Shown here: positions 45,539-54,049 of the stretch, piece by piece | Numbering within the stretch: position 1 is the stretch's first letter | Layout of the letters: each line of letters opens with the position of its first letter | Assembly (NCBI RefSeq): GCF_014202945.1 | Contig: NZ_JACHHW010000002.1 | Coordinates: 186,001 to 250,000 of the forward strand | Direction of reading: 5' to 3' | Source: Zhongshania antarctica | GTDB taxonomy: Bacteria; Pseudomonadota; Gammaproteobacteria; Pseudomonadales; Spongiibacteraceae | DNA length: 64,000 nt | The notes under the pieces: generated by a model | Database searches by the model: none | The model's input: only the letters and a program-made list of their open reading frames with translations | Told to the model about the DNA's origin: nothing | Made by a program: the position numbers and the translations under genes

Positions 45539-46336
45539 ATGAAGCGGGTGATTTTTAATCAAAAAGGCGGTGTTGGCAAAACCAGTATCACGTGTAATTT
45601 AGCGGCTATCAGTGCGTGGAAAGGCTTCAAAACCTTGGTTATCGACCTCGATATTCAGGGCAATAGCAGCGAATACCTGATTGGTGCCCAGTTTCGCGAT
45701 CTGGAAGACAACGCAGCCGACTTCTTTAAACAGAAATTGTCTTTGTTCGGCAAAAGCAAAGAAGCGGCGGATTGCATTTACGAAACCGAATTTGAAAATC
45801 TGTACCTGATGCCCTCACATCCCGAACTCGCAGTAATAGAACGGGAGCTGGAAACTCGCCATAAAATATACAAACTCCGGGACGCCTTGAATAAATTACA
45901 GGCCGAATACGAGCATATTTATATTGATACTCCGCCAGCCTTGAATTTTTACAGCCGTTCAGCACTCATTGCCGCTGACGCCCTGCTGATCCCCTTTGAC
46001 TGTGATAGTTTTTCCCAGGGCGCCTTAATGGGGCTGATGGAAACCGTCGAGGAAATCCGCGAGGATCACAACGAAAACCTCAAGCTCGAGGGCATTGTCG
46101 TCAATCAATTCCAAGCGCAAGCCACCCTGCCCACCCAATTGATTGAAAGCATGAAGCAAAATGGACTGCCCATTTTTGCGCAGTACCTGAGCAGTTCAGT
46201 AAAAATGAAAGAGTCCCGCAGCAGGCAGAGCCCAATGATTCATTTTGCGCCCTCCCACAAGCTCACTCAGCAGCTGCTCTGTTTGCATGACAGCCTAGGC
46301 GGCACCAACTCCGCCAGCGCAGCGCTCACGGCCTGA
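45539..46336 (+). CDS. Orphan ParA-family ATPase
   Basis: 265 residues. The deviant Walker A NQKGGVGKTSITCNLA lies at the extreme N-terminus, followed by VIDLDIQGNSSEYLIG and Walker B-like IYIDTPPALNFYSRSAL, all typical of ParA/MinD switch ATPases. There is no N-terminal DNA-binding domain, and no parB-like gene lies on either side. Such orphan ParAs position chemosensory arrays, polar complexes or cell-surface machines rather than chromosomes; the cargo is not apparent here. It is probably monocistronic. Confidence 0.93.
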   Translation: MKRVIFNQKGGVGKTSITCNLAAISAWKGFKTLVIDLDIQGNSSEYLIGAQFRDLEDNAADFFKQKLSLFGKSKEAADCIYETEFENLYLMPSHPELAVIERELETRHKIYKLRDALNKLQAEYEHIYIDTPPALNFYSRSALIAADALLIPFDCDSFSQGALMGLMETVEEIREDHNENLKLEGIVVNQFQAQATLPTQLIESMKQNGLPIFAQYLSSSVKMKESRSRQSPMIHFAPSHKLTQQLLCLHDSLGGTNSASAALTA

Positions 46337-46356
46337 GACCAGCCAAACGGGATGAA

Positions 46357-46821
46357 TTAGGGCGCTGCGGCGCCCATACCCACCTTGCCATTTTTGTTTA
46401 TCGTAATATCACCCAAGCCAAAATTCTCAACTGCCGCCGTCAGACTCAACTGATAATCCAACTCAGATTGCATACTGTTCATTACGGCCCGTAACACACC
46501 GATACCACTAAGCAAATTAACATCAACAGGCACCACGATCTGGGTGCGGCCATTGGCCGGCAAGCTGAAAGACTCATTTAAGCTTCCCCCCGCCAAGGCC
46601 TGCCCCTGCAAACTCAGCTGATAGCGTAAGCGACCCAAATTCACCGCAAAACTATTCGGGTTATCCAGCTGCAAACCCACCAGCAACTGTTGCTGGAAGC
46701 CATTGCCGGGTGCCATTTTGATATGGGTAATGGCCACCTGAGGCTTCTCAATAGGGTTAAACGCCGCACAGGCCGAGAGCAGCAGGCTGAAAAGTACCGT
46801 GATAACAGTTGTAAGTCTCAT
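46357..46821 (-). CDS. LEA type 2 (WHy-domain) lipoprotein
   Basis: 154 residues. A lipoprotein signal ends at the lipobox LLSAC (about residue 18). The mature part is one WHy/LEA-2 domain: LLVGLQLDNPNSFAVNLGRLRYQLSLQGQALAGGSLNESFSLPANGRTQIVVPVDV. The domain is known from desiccation-related and envelope proteins, but its bacterial role is unclear. It is followed on the same strand, after 79 bases and a terminator, by nothing related. It probably sits in the outer membrane's inner leaflet. Confidence 0.87.
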   Translation of the reverse strand: MRLTTVITVLFSLLLSACAAFNPIEKPQVAITHIKMAPGNGFQQQLLVGLQLDNPNSFAVNLGRLRYQLSLQGQALAGGSLNESFSLPANGRTQIVVPVDVNLLSGIGVLRAVMNSMQSELDYQLSLTAAVENFGLGDITINKNGKVGMGAAAP

Positions 46822-46861
46822 GCACTAAGCACCTTAAAAACACGATTTATTGACATAAAAA

Positions 46862-46883
46862 AGGGGCACCAGTCGGCGCCCCT
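46862..46883 (-). terminator. Rho-independent terminator of the OmpA-like lipoprotein gene
   Basis: AGGGGC (46862-46867) and GCCCCT (46878-46883) form the outer stem, followed on the minus strand by a T-run. It is 18 bases after the stop codon at 46901. Confidence 0.85.
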
Positions 46884-46900
46884 GCTTCATCAAAATGCGC

Positions 46901-47569
46901 TTATTGCGTTGGCAGCATTTCGATTTCTACGCGGCGATTTTGCTCGCGACCTGAGGCAGTGCTGTTGTCAGCAATAGGGTCACGCGGACCGTAGCCAGTG
47001 GTACGAACTCGGCTTGCAGCCACACCCTGATTCATAAAGTAGCGGCCGACACTGTTGGCGCGCTGCTCAGACAGGCTCTGGTTAGTCTGGAATGAACCGG
47101 TAGAGTCAGTATAGCCATTGATTTGCATCAGCGTCTTATCAAACTCTTTCGCTACCAAAACCACGCTATCTAAGACACTGTGAAAGCCGCCTTTAATGGC
47201 AGAGCTACCGGTATCAAAGGTGATATTGCCAGGCATTATCAACTTAATACTGTCGCCAACCCGCTCAACGCGAACACCCGTGCCTTCAAGGCGAGCACGC
47301 AATTTCGCTTCTTGGCGATCCATATAGTAGCCATAGCCACCACCAGCCGCGGCACCAACAACGGCACCTTGCAATGCGCCCTTTTTACGGTCGTCTTTAC
47401 TGGAAACGGCTGCGCCCAACACTGCACCACCCAAGGCACCCCAACCTGCGCCCTTGGCGGTATTACTGGTTTTTTCTTCGCCAGTATATGGGTCAATGCT
47501 ACACGCCGTGGCAAAGACTGCCGCGACTAACAATGCGCTCCAACGGCCAGCCTTAATAGAAATATTCAT
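46901..47569 (-). CDS. OmpA-family lipoprotein with glycine-zipper segment (YiaD-like)
   Basis: 222 residues. A lipoprotein signal with lipobox VFATAC is followed by a Gly/Ala-rich zipper (GAGWGALGGAVLGAAVSS, GAVVGAAAGGGYGYY) and a C-terminal OmpA domain (about 110-220) with ITFDTGSSAIKGGF, INGYTDSTGSFQTNQSLSEQRANSVGRYF and REQNRRVEIEM for peptidoglycan binding. It would anchor the outer membrane to the wall. The arrangement matches YiaD-type proteins. Confidence 0.94.
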   Translation of the reverse strand: MNISIKAGRWSALLVAAVFATACSIDPYTGEEKTSNTAKGAGWGALGGAVLGAAVSSKDDRKKGALQGAVVGAAAGGGYGYYMDRQEAKLRARLEGTGVRVERVGDSIKLIMPGNITFDTGSSAIKGGFHSVLDSVVLVAKEFDKTLMQINGYTDSTGSFQTNQSLSEQRANSVGRYFMNQGVAASRVRTTGYGPRDPIADNSTASGREQNRRVEIEMLPTQ

Positions 47570-47723
47570 CAGTGAACCCCCTTGTTTATGGTCAAATCAT
47601 TATTGCCTTATGATGACACAGGCATCAGACAAAAAAAAACGCCACTATTCACGGCAATAAATCACGCCTGCTATGAACTTACTTTGTATTCAACATGACG
47701 ACTATGACAGTATCAAGCATAGA

Positions 47724-50468
47724 CTAGTTCATTGGTAAGGGCGCCCGCCACTGGCCATCACCGTCGCCATCGATGTAAATAGGATTACTCAAAGCTAGCG
47801 GCGCCAAGCCCGGCATTAGCGCTCGGTATACTGCCCCCGGCGCGCCTTCCACTTCGACGACAACATACGCGTCGCCATCGGTAATTAGATCAATTACTTT
47901 ATGATCTCCCGCCGAGGCCTTTAACTGCCGGTATACTTTACCGTTCACCCACACCGTCAGTTTTTCTATCGGCACCCAAGGCGCGGCATCAATCTGCACG
48001 TGCAATTCGCCGCGCCCGCCGCGAAACAAGCCGCCTAAACCAATATCTTCGCTATCACTGCGCAGCGTCACCGCCAAAAACGGGCCGGTACTAATAAAAC
48101 TTCTGCCGCCACGAATCGCCTCTGTCAGCAGGTGCTCATCCAAGGGGAGCGGGCCTGCCCCCGGTAAATACACATAATTGCGGGGGGAAGCGACCACGCT
48201 GCGCAAACCGTGAGAGTCGCTATTGCCGGTAGCGGCGCGGCGGGCACCCTGACTCAGCAGCGAAAACCAATCGTCGCGAATTTGCTTATACACAGCAAAC
48301 TCGGCGCCATTGACTACCTCTACCACATCAAAATCAATGTCGCGAAACCCAGTAACAGGGTCTGGACCAAGTAGACTTTCATTGTTTGTACTGTCCAAGG
48401 CTTGTGTCGGGTCGTAAGATCGCCCCACTGACAAATGATCGAAAAAAGCGAGGTCGGCGTCTAACGGGTCTGCCGCGCGAGGGTGGTTGAGCTGGAACAA
48501 GGCCTTGGGCGCCATCTGTTTCACGCCAGCAATAACTTCACGTAAGCTGCGATTCTCGATCCCGGGAATACCACCAGCAAACGCCTCTGGCCGAGCATCC
48601 AGCGGAAAGGCATTGCTATGTCCCACTGTAAACGGCGCCTTGGCTGTGCGCGCCATACCGGTCAACTCAGCGCCAACAATGACTTGCACCTGCCCAGTCA
48701 AACCCAGTGCCCCGACACGGTCCCGATGATCCACCACGCGGTTGTGTTCGCTGGCGACCAGAATCTCGGCGCCTTGGGCAACAAAGCTGCGCAGCCGCTC
48801 ATCAAAAGGTAAAATTGCATCAAAACTCGCGCCGCTGTGCACGTGCAAGTCTGCCGAGCGCCAGTCGTCGCTGCGCCAAATTCGTCGCGGCGGAATTATC
48901 GGTAATTGGCTGGTTTTTCCGGCAACGATGGTAAGCAAGTACTCTTTAACATCGTATTCTAAGCCCCGGCTCGCCAATACCCGATACTGACCCGGCGGCA
49001 AATCTATTTGACTGGGATCAGAAGCCACCCCCGCCAAATCAATTCTATTGCGCCGCAGTGAGCCAGGCTGAGATACCCCAGCCTGCGTAAAACCCAGTAA
49101 ATCATTACCAAACTCCGGATTCGCAGTATCACCAATACCAAAAAAATGCAGGCTCAGAGCACTGCCACTGGGCAGCTTAAGCAAACCTTTCTTTCTAAAT
49201 ACCCAGCGACCACTGTCATTCTTGGCATCAATTAAAGAGAGCTCGCGGGTTATCTTCTGCCCCCAGGGCGAACTGGCTTGCACTTTTACCCACTGAGCAT
49301 GTTTGGGTAGTCGAATATTAAAGCTGCCGTCGGCAGCAACCCGACCTTGGCTTACCGGGCGATCATCTTGATCCCAAATTGCCACCGACACCGCATTGTC
49401 ATTAACGTAACCGCGCAGCAATGGTCCCTGGTATATTTGATCAGTGATCGCCGCGACATCACTGCGGGCACCCACCATAAGCCTAAACTTTGACAGTAGT
49501 TTTTCACCTGGCTCAATATCCATGAATTGATTTTGCAGCATAGACAGCCAGCTCAGCCGCTCACCCTGAATCCACAGCGGTCGACTCATCCAGCCATGCA
49601 AACTGTAATTAGGAAACACCGCTAAAAAGCGCGGCAAGGGCTGACGGCTGCCATTTTTGGTAATGAGCTCGGCAGATTGCAATTGCACGCCATAACTCAC
49701 CTCGCTGTCATAGCTATTTGCCCCGACCAGAATATTCCAGTCGCTGGGCAGCATTCCGGCGAGCAACGACGACACTTTATTCCGATCAATAATAGGGTGA
49801 GCAAAACCCAAGGTCGCATCGGGAACATAGCTAGACAAACTAAATGGGGTCAGCGAGCGCTGGGAATACAAAGTAAATAAGCCGCTCATACGCACGGCCT
49901 TGCCCTTGCCGAGGCGCTCAATGACCACCTCTATATCAAGGCTGTCGGCACCTTCTGGCAAACGGTAGATAACGGTTTGGCGAATGCCGTCAGCCTCACC
50001 TACCGTGGTGATTTCGCCATTGCCATCGCGCACCGCCGCACTCACCTTCGCCACCGGAATCGCGGTTTCTTTCGCAAGGCCAGTTAGAATATTCGCGTAC
50101 GTCCACTGATCATTCGCTGCGTCGCAGTGCGCCACGTCGATCAATGTGCCACCCCCAGCAACAATACCAGCGTCGTGGCCAACATCGCTTACGGCGACAC
50201 AAAGCTTGCCATTCGACAACCACCAGTCACCCAAGCCGGCAATGCTATCTGGCCCTCCCCGGGGAAAGCTGTCGAGGGTCTCCCGTTTGATTTGCTCAGC
50301 GCGCAGCAGCGACGGCGGTGGCGCAACCTCCACAACGGGCAAAAACTCTTCTAATTGAGGCGTGAAACCTTCATCCGCTTCAGCTTTTGTTGATTTCGGT
50401 GCCGCCATTACTATGGTAGCCATAGTTAGGACTAACGGCAGACCATACATCCATTTTGCTAACGCCAT
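47724..50468 (-). CDS. Large exported CehA/McbA-type metallohydrolase (PHP fold)
   Basis: 914 residues from ATG 50468, eight bases after the MAPEG stop; 17 more codons are open from a GTG at 50519 but overlap MAPEG. A signal peptide (ALAKWMYGLPLVLTMATIVMA) is followed by about 500 residues of beta-rich domains. The PHP-like catalytic domain holds ADLHVHSGASFD (about 541), VASEHNRVVDHRD, LFQLNHPRA and ATGNSDSHGL, which supply His/Asp metal ligands. CehA (carbaryl hydrolase) is the best-known relative; the natural substrate, perhaps a phosphoester or carbamate, is unknown. A C-terminal Ig-like part follows. Confidence 0.88.
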   Translation of the reverse strand: MALAKWMYGLPLVLTMATIVMAAPKSTKAEADEGFTPQLEEFLPVVEVAPPPSLLRAEQIKRETLDSFPRGGPDSIAGLGDWWLSNGKLCVAVSDVGHDAGIVAGGGTLIDVAHCDAANDQWTYANILTGLAKETAIPVAKVSAAVRDGNGEITTVGEADGIRQTVIYRLPEGADSLDIEVVIERLGKGKAVRMSGLFTLYSQRSLTPFSLSSYVPDATLGFAHPIIDRNKVSSLLAGMLPSDWNILVGANSYDSEVSYGVQLQSAELITKNGSRQPLPRFLAVFPNYSLHGWMSRPLWIQGERLSWLSMLQNQFMDIEPGEKLLSKFRLMVGARSDVAAITDQIYQGPLLRGYVNDNAVSVAIWDQDDRPVSQGRVAADGSFNIRLPKHAQWVKVQASSPWGQKITRELSLIDAKNDSGRWVFRKKGLLKLPSGSALSLHFFGIGDTANPEFGNDLLGFTQAGVSQPGSLRRNRIDLAGVASDPSQIDLPPGQYRVLASRGLEYDVKEYLLTIVAGKTSQLPIIPPRRIWRSDDWRSADLHVHSGASFDAILPFDERLRSFVAQGAEILVASEHNRVVDHRDRVGALGLTGQVQVIVGAELTGMARTAKAPFTVGHSNAFPLDARPEAFAGGIPGIENRSLREVIAGVKQMAPKALFQLNHPRAADPLDADLAFFDHLSVGRSYDPTQALDSTNNESLLGPDPVTGFRDIDFDVVEVVNGAEFAVYKQIRDDWFSLLSQGARRAATGNSDSHGLRSVVASPRNYVYLPGAGPLPLDEHLLTEAIRGGRSFISTGPFLAVTLRSDSEDIGLGGLFRGGRGELHVQIDAAPWVPIEKLTVWVNGKVYRQLKASAGDHKVIDLITDGDAYVVVEVEGAPGAVYRALMPGLAPLALSNPIYIDGDGDGQWRAPLPMN

Positions 50469-50475
50469 AAACCGT

Positions 50476-50862
50476 TCACGCCGCCATAATAAAGAGCGAA
50501 ACACAGGCACCGATACCAACCATAAAGCTTAAAGAACGCAAAATATCTTTATTGGCGATATAAAAAATAGGGTACAGCACGCGCGCCACAATAAACACTT
50601 CAGCGGCAAGTGCCGAGCGCTCGGGAGCGACCCCTGCCAAGTGAGCAATCACAACCGCTGCGATAAAAATCGGCAGTGCTTCCCAGGCATTTTGCTGAGC
50701 CGCGTAAGCACGCGCGCCCGCACCCTCTAATTGGGCGTACTGTGCTCGTGGATGTTTATTATCAACACTACCCAATTGCTTGGCGCGAAAATAACCACAA
50801 ATCCAAGCGTTCACAATTGGTAGTAAACACGCAATAAAGACGCACCAAAAAGCCACTGTCAT
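50476..50862 (-). CDS. MAPEG-family membrane protein
   Basis: 128 residues with four hydrophobic helices. The AAQQNAWEALPIFIAAVVIAHLAG motif and HPRAQY near the first loop are typical of bacterial MAPEG proteins, a family including microsomal glutathione transferases. Bacterial members' substrates are mostly unknown. It precedes the metallohydrolase by eight bases, so the two are coexpressed. Confidence 0.93.
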   Translation of the reverse strand: MTVAFWCVFIACLLPIVNAWICGYFRAKQLGSVDNKHPRAQYAQLEGAGARAYAAQQNAWEALPIFIAAVVIAHLAGVAPERSALAAEVFIVARVLYPIFYIANKDILRSLSFMVGIGACVSLFIMAA

Positions 50863-50962
50863 TCTGTTATCCCCTTTATGTTTTTGTTTTTTTATTCGCC
50901 ATTCTAATATAACCGGCTATACCACGTGCAGATAGCCTATCGCCGCGTATTCGAGACGAGCA

Positions 50963-52102
50963 TTATTTTGAGCCGCGCTGCACGCTAATCTCTGGAATCT
51001 CGGTCGCCAATGTTTTTCGTAAATATTCGCGAGCCTCTTGACGGCGCAGTTCACTCAACGCGAATTGCGCCTCAAAAAAGGGAAATACCGACAGTGTTGT
51101 CAGCCACTGTTGGCGAATTGGATTCATCGCCTTAGGCAAAGGGTCCATAGTGCACAACGCGGTCTGGGGGACGGTGACAATGCCCTGTTCCGGTGAACCC
51201 AAAGCATCAGACCATACCTCATCATCTGTTTTGGCAAGGCCACGAGTCACCATGCTGCACCCGACCATGTCGGCATTGTCCAGCCAGCGGAAATAGCGCC
51301 CAGGGGTAGCAAAGGCGGTATGCGAGGCGTCCTGCATGGTCACCAAAAGCGAACCTTTGACATATTTTGGAATAGTGGCGGCATTGGTGTCGTAGTCGAT
51401 CATTGCATCGATAGGTGAAGCAATCATCATAAAGGGAATATCCCGCGACTCATAAAAACTCGGCCCAAATACAAATACCGGCCCGGCAATAGAGACCGCA
51501 GCCGCAATCCGCAAGTCCGCGTTTTCAGGATGAAACGCGGCTAAAGTTGAAGTCATTCCTCCCAGCGACAAACCCATGACGCCAATATGGTTTTCATCAA
51601 TCTTCTCAAAAAACTGACTGCTACTATCACTATCCCACGTCAAAAACTGGTCGATTAAAAAGCTAATATCACCAGGCTGACTCACCACATCTTTGACCAA
51701 GGGGCCGCCCGGCGCCCCCATGTGGGTTAATGGGTAATCCATTGCGGCAACGATATAGCCGTGACTGGCAAAATGTTCCGCAAGATAGCTGCCGCCGGTT
51801 CGCGTCGACATAAAGCCATGACTGTAAATCAACAAAGGAGCTGGCGCAGCAATACCCTCAGGATACCAAATACGTGTCTTAAGCAGTCGTTCATCGCTCC
51901 CTGCAAAGTCGCCATTGGGCTGGCTAGGCCGCGTTGTATCGACCAGATCCACGTCAAAATAATCAACATCGTAAATCCCCTTTTCCAGCCATGTACTACT
52001 CTGGGAGTCGGCAGGCAAGGGTTCTGGTAAATTACCAAATTGTAGATACAGCATCACTGCTACGATCAATACGACGATTAGCAACAGAATTTTTTTGATC
52101 AT
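50963..52102 (-). CDS. Membrane-anchored alpha/beta hydrolase, PAF-acetylhydrolase/lipase-like
   Basis: 379 residues. An N-terminal signal anchor (IKKILLLIVVLIVAVMLYLQF) places the enzyme outside the inner membrane. The fold is alpha/beta: PLLIYSHGFMSTRTGGSYLAEHFASHGYIVAAMDYP around the oxyanion region, and the nucleophile elbow GLSLGG (Ser at about residue 178). The later catalytic acid and His are probably in MIDYDTNAATIP and DASHTAF. The closest recalled group is dienelactone-hydrolase/platelet-activating-factor-acetylhydrolase-like lipases; the substrate is unknown. Confidence 0.88.
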   Translation of the reverse strand: MIKKILLLIVVLIVAVMLYLQFGNLPEPLPADSQSSTWLEKGIYDVDYFDVDLVDTTRPSQPNGDFAGSDERLLKTRIWYPEGIAAPAPLLIYSHGFMSTRTGGSYLAEHFASHGYIVAAMDYPLTHMGAPGGPLVKDVVSQPGDISFLIDQFLTWDSDSSSQFFEKIDENHIGVMGLSLGGMTSTLAAFHPENADLRIAAAVSIAGPVFVFGPSFYESRDIPFMMIASPIDAMIDYDTNAATIPKYVKGSLLVTMQDASHTAFATPGRYFRWLDNADMVGCSMVTRGLAKTDDEVWSDALGSPEQGIVTVPQTALCTMDPLPKAMNPIRQQWLTTLSVFPFFEAQFALSELRRQEAREYLRKTLATEIPEISVQRGSK

Positions 52103-52220
52103 CTTGGGCGCTCAATTACAAATAGAATTTCAAGAGCACTAACTTAACAAGGCCGCCGCTAGGACTCCACCATTAGCGCTCGCCCAGATCAAAAATAAGT
52201 ACTTTAGGCTGCGCAAAACA

Positions 52221-52247
52221 AAAAAAGCCCCGTTTCGGAGCTTTTTT
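52221..52247. terminator. Rho-independent terminator after fpr
   Basis: A GC-rich core (GC, mismatch, CCG/CGG) around a TTT loop is flanked by six A and six T, so it works in both directions; on the minus strand it lies 29 bases after the fpr stop. Confidence 0.88.
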
Positions 52248-52275
52248 GCGCTAAAACCACGGGACATTTACATCA

Positions 52276-53049
52276 TTAATGCTCAACAAACGCCCGTTCA
52301 ATAACATAGTGGCCGTGAACCCCTGCTCGGGTCTCGTGAAACCCGGCAGAATTCAGTAAAGCACAGCTGTCTTTTAACATGCCTGGGCTTCCACAAATCA
52401 TAAAGCGATCATCATCGGTATTCAGTGCGGGAAGACCCACGTCCTGCATCAACTTCCCGCTGCGAATCAAATCCGTCAAACGCCCCTGATTAGCGTATTT
52501 CTCTCTCGTCACGGTGGGGTAATAAATCAATTTTTCTCGGACTACCTCACCAAAATATTCATGGCTGGGCAGATGCTCGCGAATAAAGCCTTGGTAGGCC
52601 AATTCGCTCTCGTAACGCACACCGTGCACCAGCACCACTTTCTCAAACTTATCGTACACTTCAGGGTCTTTGATGATGCTCATAAATGGCGCCAAGCCAG
52701 TGCCGGTACTGAGCAGATAAAGGTTTTTACCCGGCAGTAAATTATCGGCCAGCAAGGTGCCGGTTGGTTTGCGGCTAATCAACACTTCATCGCCGATCTT
52801 AATCTGCTGCAATTTAGAGGTTAAAGGGCCGTCGGCAACCTTGATACTAAAGAATTCCAATTCATCTTCGTAATTTGCGCTGACAATGCTGTAGGCACGC
52901 ATTAGCGGGCGATCACCTTGCTGCAAGCCAATCATGGTGAAATGGCCATTTTCAAAGCGAAACGATGGGTCGCGACTAGTTTTAAAGCTAAACAAAGTCT
53001 CGTTCCAATGGTGTACGCTGGTCACTCGCTCACGAATAATATTGCTCAC
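52276..53049 (-). CDS. fpr: Ferredoxin/flavodoxin-NADP reductase
   Basis: 257 residues, subclass with the short C-terminus VIERAFVEH that lacks a stacking terminal Trp/Tyr. RAYSIVSANYEDELEFFSIKV binds FAD, LLSTGTGLAPFMSII and GVRYESELAY are the nucleotide site, and FMICGSPGMLKD holds the NADPH-binding Cys-Gly. It passes electrons between NADPH and ferredoxin or flavodoxin, for iron-sulphur repair and oxidative stress. A divergent LysR gene, as in Pseudomonas finR-fpr, suggests redox-responsive control. Confidence 0.97.
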   Translation of the reverse strand: MSNIIRERVTSVHHWNETLFSFKTSRDPSFRFENGHFTMIGLQQGDRPLMRAYSIVSANYEDELEFFSIKVADGPLTSKLQQIKIGDEVLISRKPTGTLLADNLLPGKNLYLLSTGTGLAPFMSIIKDPEVYDKFEKVVLVHGVRYESELAYQGFIREHLPSHEYFGEVVREKLIYYPTVTREKYANQGRLTDLIRSGKLMQDVGLPALNTDDDRFMICGSPGMLKDSCALLNSAGFHETRAGVHGHYVIERAFVEH

Positions 53050-53095
53050 TGCTAACCTCTCTTGCGGCGATGGGCGCCGTCCCCTTAATCCCGAT

Positions 53096-53132
53096 TTGCC
53101 AATAGTCTACGGGAGCGCTATGCTATCGGCAA
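53096..53132. promoter_or_regulatory. Candidate FinR operator between fpr and finR
   Basis: TTGCCAATAG (53096-53105) and CTATCGGCAA (53123-53132) are inverted repeats matching at nine of ten positions with a 17-base spacer. They lie in the 121-base region between the divergent fpr and LysR starts, a fitting place for a LysR-type recognition site. Confidence 0.5.
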
Positions 53133-53170
53133 AATGACTTATTATGATTTTTCATATCGGTTTTATAAAT

Positions 53171-54049
53171 ATGCACTATACCCTTCGCCAACTTGAAGTT
53201 TTCCTCGCCGCCGCCCATACCGAGAACATCACTCGCGCCGCAGAGCAACTGTCGATGTCGCAGTCGGCGGCGTCAAGCGCCCTAAAAGACCTGGAACAGC
53301 AATTTTCCATCCAACTTTTTGACCGTATTGGCAAACGGCTGCAAATCAATGAGCTAGGTAGGGCACTGCGCCCCCAGGCCGAGGCCCTGTTAGATCAGGC
53401 CCAAGCGCTAGAACAAGGTTTTCGCCGTCACGATCAAGTCGGCGAGCTAAAAATTGGCGCCACCCTCACCATTGGTAATTACCTTGCGGTCGACATCATG
53501 GCAGAGTTCATTAGCCGTCACCCTGCGGCCAAGGTCGCGCTCAATGTCGCCAATACCGCCGCCATCAGCCAGCAAGTACTTAACTTTGATTTAGATGTGG
53601 GATTAATTGAAGGTGAGTTACACCACCCCGACCTTGAGGTCACAAAATGGCGCGAAGATGAGCTGCAAATTTTTTGTAGCCCAAGCCACCCTCTGGCAAC
53701 AAAGAAAAACCTCAGCAATGCCGATTTACTCTCAGCCCAGTGGATACTAAGAGAGCCCGGTTCGGGAACCAGACAGGCCTTTGACCGCGCGCTGCACGAT
53801 CTGTTACCCGACCTCAATATACGTTTAGAACTGCAGCATACTGAGGCCATAAAGCGTGCGGTAGAAACAGGCTTAGGAATAGGCTGCCTATCTAAAGTCT
53901 CACTGCAATCAGCCTTAGAAACTAAACGACTTGTTGCGCTCGACGCAAAGTCTCGAGATTTTAAACGCTTCTTTTACTTTATTTTACACCGCCAAAAATA
54001 CCGCAGTGAGGGCATACTCCGGTGGCTGGAGTTATGCCGAAACAGCTAA
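53171..54049 (+). CDS. finR: LysR-family regulator, FinR-like
   Basis: 292 residues from ATG 53171 (MHYTLRQLEVFLAAAHTENITRAAEQL); an in-frame ATG at 53144 would add nine residues. The winged helix SQSAASSALKDLEQQFSIQLFDRIGKRL and substrate-binding domain (SQQVLNFDLDVGLIEGEL, REPGSGTRQAFDRALH) are typical. In Pseudomonas FinR sits divergently next to fpr and activates it under superoxide stress; the same arrangement here suggests the same role. The last 18 bases overlap the convergent efflux gene. Confidence 0.85.
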   Translation: MHYTLRQLEVFLAAAHTENITRAAEQLSMSQSAASSALKDLEQQFSIQLFDRIGKRLQINELGRALRPQAEALLDQAQALEQGFRRHDQVGELKIGATLTIGNYLAVDIMAEFISRHPAAKVALNVANTAAISQQVLNFDLDVGLIEGELHHPDLEVTKWREDELQIFCSPSHPLATKKNLSNADLLSAQWILREPGSGTRQAFDRALHDLLPDLNIRLELQHTEAIKRAVETGLGIGCLSKVSLQSALETKRLVALDAKSRDFKRFFYFILHRQKYRSEGILRWLELCRNS

